Source of the DNA: Lachnospiraceae bacterium | GTDB lineage: Bacteria; Bacillota; Clostridia; Lachnospirales; Lachnospiraceae | Direction of reading: 5' to 3' | Length of the DNA: 64,000 bases | Assembly (NCBI GenBank): GCA_023663945.1 | Contig: JAMPGL010000017.1 | Span: 1 to 64,000, forward strand | Part shown: positions 61,418 to 64,000 of the stretch, in pieces | Layout of the letters: every line of letters starts with the position of its first letter | Position numbering within the stretch: position 1 is the stretch's first letter | Translations under genes and position numbers: made by a program | The notes under the pieces: model-generated | Database searches by the model: none | What the model was told of the DNA's origin: nothing | The model's input: only the letters and a program-made list of their open reading frames with translations

Positions 61418-61894
61418 ATGTTGATTACCGATTATCAAGAAAAGTACAAAGAACAAATCATACAATTAATTTTAACTATCCAAAATCAAGAAGCCGGCAT
61501 TAACCTGTCCCTTGACGAACAGCCTGACCTGCGCGACATAGATTTCTTTTATACAAAAAACGGCGGTCATTTTTGGCTTGCCGTTAACGAACAGGATGAA
61601 GTAATCGGAACCATCGCCCTTATGAATAAAAAGGGCGGGGTTGGTATTCTGAAAAAGTTTTTTGTGCGCTCAGACTGCCGCGGTCAAAAAATCGGCTTAC
61701 AATTATACTCATCACTGTTGAATTTTTGCACCCATAACAACATAAAGACGCTGATTCTCGATACTCCGGCAGTTGCGGCGGCATCACATAGATTTTATGA
61801 AAGGAATGGTTTTGTACAAATTACCAGAGACAATCTGCCTATTCCTTATGATTTTCCTGATAGAAATTCCTACCTGTATTTAAAACGGATTTGA
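61418..61894 (+). CDS. GNAT-family N-acetyltransferase
   Basis: This 158-aa enzyme would transfer an acetyl group from acetyl-CoA to an amine. The acetyl-CoA site is in FVRSDCRGQKIGLQLYSSLL (about residues 87-106), and the C-terminal ASHRFYERNGFVQI is typical of the fold. The substrate is unknown. AAGGAGAAG precedes the ATG. Confidence 0.88.
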   Translation: MLITDYQEKYKEQIIQLILTIQNQEAGINLSLDEQPDLRDIDFFYTKNGGHFWLAVNEQDEVIGTIALMNKKGGVGILKKFFVRSDCRGQKIGLQLYSSLLNFCTHNNIKTLILDTPAVAAASHRFYERNGFVQITRDNLPIPYDFPDRNSYLYLKRI

Positions 61895-61918
61895 ATTTAA
61901 TATTGTTAAATTTCGCGC

Positions 61919-62155
61919 TTATTCCTTCCGTTTGTTGATAATCTCCATTATGGCATCCATCCCCTTTTGACTCGGCATATGTCCGCAATTTTCAATCACC
62001 TGACAGGTGACATAAGGATTTTTTATCTCTTTTGTAAACTCCATAATCGATTTCGTTGATGCCACAATATCCGTACTTCCCTGCAAGATTCTATAAGGCA
62101 GCTTTACCTGTTTTAATGCACTCCGCAAGTCAATTTGAAATAACTCTTCCATCAA
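61919..62155 (-). pseudogene. Alpha/beta hydrolase, C-terminal remnant
   Basis: The 78 codons carry the last third of an alpha/beta hydrolase: the acid-residue strand PYRILQGSTDIVAS and the catalytic His in ENCGHMPSQKGMDAI. The nucleophile Ser region and the N-terminal two thirds are missing. In their place lies the ACT-domain gene, whose stop codon overlaps the start of this frame by 4 bases. It is a decayed gene cut by a rearrangement. Confidence 0.75.
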
Positions 62156-62517
62156 ACTATCGTATACCCCTCGCCGGACAATATTCTCAATGCTTTTTCA
62201 AAGTTGACCTCCTTAGTCAAGATGTAATCCGTATTATAGGTCGATACCGCAAAAATACCGATTCCATTTTCAGCCATCAGCCCTGCTATTTTGGACAAAA
62301 TCCCAATCAGCGAAAAATCCAAAATCCCCTGTATCCGAAATGCTCTCCAGCCGTCATCCCGCTCCGTCACATTGGATGGGACATGTTCTACGGCACAGAC
62401 CAGAGAATTTTCTTCGTCAGTTTTTCCCACAAAACAAAATTCCGCGTTAAAGTCAACCTCAGAATAATCAGTCACCTTACATACGGAAAAAACATTTTCC
62501 AATATCTTAATTTCCAT
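62152..62517 (-). CDS. ACT-domain protein, 121 aa
   Basis: This small protein has two ACT-like halves, as in the ACT_7/CASTOR-like bacterial proteins: KILENVFSVCKVTDYSEVDFN and FRIQGILDFSLIGILSKIAGLMAENGIGIFAVSTYNTDYIL. It probably binds an amino acid; the role is unknown. GGGGA lies upstream of the ATG of MEIKILEN. The frame is open for 82 codons further upstream, but that part is an Ala/Ser-rich low-complexity text with no ribosome site, so I leave it out. The 207 bp up to the xpaC-like gene hold no other clear feature. Confidence 0.8.
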   Translation of the reverse strand: MEIKILENVFSVCKVTDYSEVDFNAEFCFVGKTDEENSLVCAVEHVPSNVTERDDGWRAFRIQGILDFSLIGILSKIAGLMAENGIGIFAVSTYNTDYILTKEVNFEKALRILSGEGYTIV

Positions 62518-62724
62518 ATTGTCATCCCCATTTCTAAAAAACACTGAATACAGTATAGCACAAACCAACGAGATATGATAAACTAATTTATCAGGAGAAG
62601 CAGTCAACATCATTGCAGACAGCACTCGATAATTGCTTGCTGGAACAGATGCAGAAGCAGATACAGAAGCAACGGCAGCATCAGATGCCAAAGCAGATAA
62701 AATTCTCCCAAGAGGTTTAATAGG

Positions 62725-64000
62725 ATGAAAGACAGCCAGAATAAGAATATTATGGGCGAACAAATAAAAAGTGCGCTCTCTGATGCTTTGCAGACCGGTG
62801 ATTTTTCGCTCTTAAACGAACTTGTGTCACAGACCGTCACCGATGCGTTAACTGACGCTGGAAAAAATATTGCTGACAATTTTTTCACTCAGCAGGAAAA
62901 AAGAAACACCGTAAATCCAAAGGAAAGCCGGAGCAAGAGCCGTACTGTCTCCGCTCCCCCGAAACAGGCTCCAAAACTTGTCCCCGCAAAATTTAATCAG
63001 GTGGGAAATGTTTCCAACGTCCTTTATCAGGTGTTCGGCGGAATCGGCTTAGGGATTTCTTCCATAACCGCCTTTTTCCGGCTGTTTGCAGCACTTGCCG
63101 GAGGCACTACTCTGGCAGGATGGATTATAAATCTTCTGTTTATCGCAGGCTTTTTTGGCATGATACACCATGGTGTAAGCCAAAAAAACCGCCTGTTACG
63201 CGCCAAACGCTATATCCAGCTTTGCGGCGGACGGATGTACGGTCAGATTGAAACTCTGGCAAGAGACACCGGGCGGAGCATTCGTTTTGTGGTCAAGGAT
63301 ATTCATAAGATGCTGAGCCTTGGCATGTTTCCCGAAGGGCATCTGGATGAAAAGAAGACTTGTTTTATGCTGAATGATTCCATTCACCAGCAATATCTTG
63401 AAGCCGAAAAAGCCCGTCTTATGCGGGAGAGGGAGCAGATTCCGGAGAAGTCTTCCGCAAAGAGCCAGCAAGCCGTTTCCCCCTCTGCCGAACAAGGCGT
63501 TTCACCAAAGCAGTCCGGTCAGATGAGCGACCAGCAGGAAAGCGAGCTCAATACCATGATTGCGGAGGGAATGGAATGCATCCGCAAACTGCGGGAGCTG
63601 AATGAGCAGATTCCGGGAGAGGTGATCTCCGAAAAGCTATACCGCTTGGAAAATCTTCTGAAAGACATTTTTGACAGTGTCCGGGAGCATCCGGAACAAA
63701 TGCACCGGATGCACAAAATGATGGATTATTATCTTCCTACCACTCTGAAACTGGTGGAATCTTATGAGGATTTTGATAAAGTCAGCATGCCCGGTCCGGA
63801 AATTATCGCCGCAAAAGCGGAGATTGAACGCACCATGGATATTATTAACCACGCCTTTTCAGAACTGCTCAGCAACCTGTTTCAGGATGCCGTGCTGGAT
63901 GCCACTACTGACGCACAGGTTCTGCAGACTATGCTTGCAAGGGAAGGGCTTACCGGAAACAAAAATTTCTCAGCGGATTTTGCGGCGGAATTTTCTGATA
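62725..64000 (+). CDS. XpaC-like protein, 5' part (cut by the window end)
   Basis: The frame stays open for 425 codons from the ATG (AGAGG 10 bases upstream) to the window end without a stop. It reads as an XpaC-type protein (5-bromo-4-chloroindolyl phosphate hydrolysis family): a disordered start, a two-segment membrane hairpin around residues 120-155 (FFRLFAALAGGTTLAGWIINLLFIAGFFGM), then RAKRYIQLCGGRMYGQIETLARDTGRS and a long helical region ending in HPEQMHRMHKMMDYYLPTTLKLVESY. The name comes from an indirect phenotype; the family is usually found next to telA (toxic-anion resistance), which may follow beyond the window. Confidence 0.85.
   Translation, partial: MKDSQNKNIMGEQIKSALSDALQTGDFSLLNELVSQTVTDALTDAGKNIADNFFTQQEKRNTVNPKESRSKSRTVSAPPKQAPKLVPAKFNQVGNVSNVLYQVFGGIGLGISSITAFFRLFAALAGGTTLAGWIINLLFIAGFFGMIHHGVSQKNRLLRAKRYIQLCGGRMYGQIETLARDTGRSIRFVVKDIHKMLSLGMFPEGHLDEKKTCFMLNDSIHQQYLEAEKARLMREREQIPEKSSAKSQQAVSPSAEQGVSPKQSGQMSDQQESELNTMIAEGMECIRKLRELNEQIPGEVISEKLYRLENLLKDIFDSVREHPEQMHRMHKMMDYYLPTTLKLVESYEDFDKVSMPGPEIIAAKAEIERTMDIINHAFSELLSNLFQDAVLDATTDAQVLQTMLAREGLTGNKNFSADFAAEFSD

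Noticed and set aside
62640-62720. Short plus-strand Gln/Lys-rich peptide before the xpaC-like gene
   Set aside because: A 23-codon ATG frame exists, but it is the complement of simple GCT/TGC-type repeats and has no ribosome site.
62518-62763. N-terminal extension of the ACT-domain gene
   Set aside because: The open frame is Ala/Ser-rich low complexity and overlaps the start of the divergent xpaC-like gene. A better ATG with a ribosome site lies at 62517.

Overview
The window reads as chromosome of an endospore-forming, low-to-mid G+C anaerobic Firmicute. The mix of DUF6062, DUF6106, UPF0735/PheB-type ACT, XpaC-like and DUF4143 ATPase genes points to Lachnospiraceae; this is a judgement from protein families, not a search. 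About 50 genes are supported, mostly on the minus strand. No rRNA or tRNA gene was seen.

Layout. 1-7.5 kb: addB-addA double-strand break repair genes, behind a HAD phosphatase. 8.4-13.7 kb: aminopeptidase P, spoVAE, an MBL hydrolase, an EamA transporter, RidA and an isoprenylcysteine methyltransferase-like protein. 13.8-15.5 kb: an AT-rich AbiEi/AbiEii type IV toxin-antitoxin pair. 15.5-19.4 kb: spoVAB-spoVAA, an exported endonuclease/exonuclease/phosphatase protein and an AAA-ATPase-like/DUF1703 protein. 19.6-24.0 kb: a fic gene split inside its HPFxDGNGR active-site motif by a 3.3-kb serine-recombinase element whose att sites can be read to the base. 24.0-28.4 kb: a DUF4143 ATPase, tyrS behind a T-box leader, and a histidine phosphatase. 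28.4-35.6 kb: two ABC half-transporters, an AgrC/AgrA-like two-component pair and another DUF4143 ATPase. 35.7-42.4 kb: a glycoside-hydrolase-like protein, a dispersed repeat with a long hairpin, spoVAD, an SGNH/MBOAT O-acylation pair and spoVAC. 42.5-56.6 kb: AlbA_2 ATPase, DUF6062, TetR, MocR regulator, DUF2225, glnS, a GGDEF-EAL protein, guaB and DUF6106. 56.6-61 kb: a threonine-branch operon (ACT regulator, hom, apgM-like, lysC). 61-64 kb: small genes, a hydrolase remnant and the start of an xpaC-like gene cut by the window end.

Main observations. (1) All five core spoVA genes (AA, AB, AC, AD, AE) lie in this window, split over four transcription units on both strands across about 32 kb. 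Each unit has its own forespore sigma-G-like promoter, so the regulon appears to hold together by promoter rather than by operon. (2) The recombinase element sits so exactly in fic that joining its flanks at the shared GAT gives an uninterrupted Fic motif and a protein of about 348 aa. The rebuilt attP is a near-perfect palindrome around a GA dinucleotide. (3) A 54-bp repeat occurs at the 3' end of addA and again at 37.6 kb, each time followed by an unrelated palindrome. (4) Several genes (addA, the mocR-like gene, one ABC gene, the SGNH gene, the AlbA_2 gene and the acidic protein at 45.7 kb) carry in-frame short repeats in linkers or ends.
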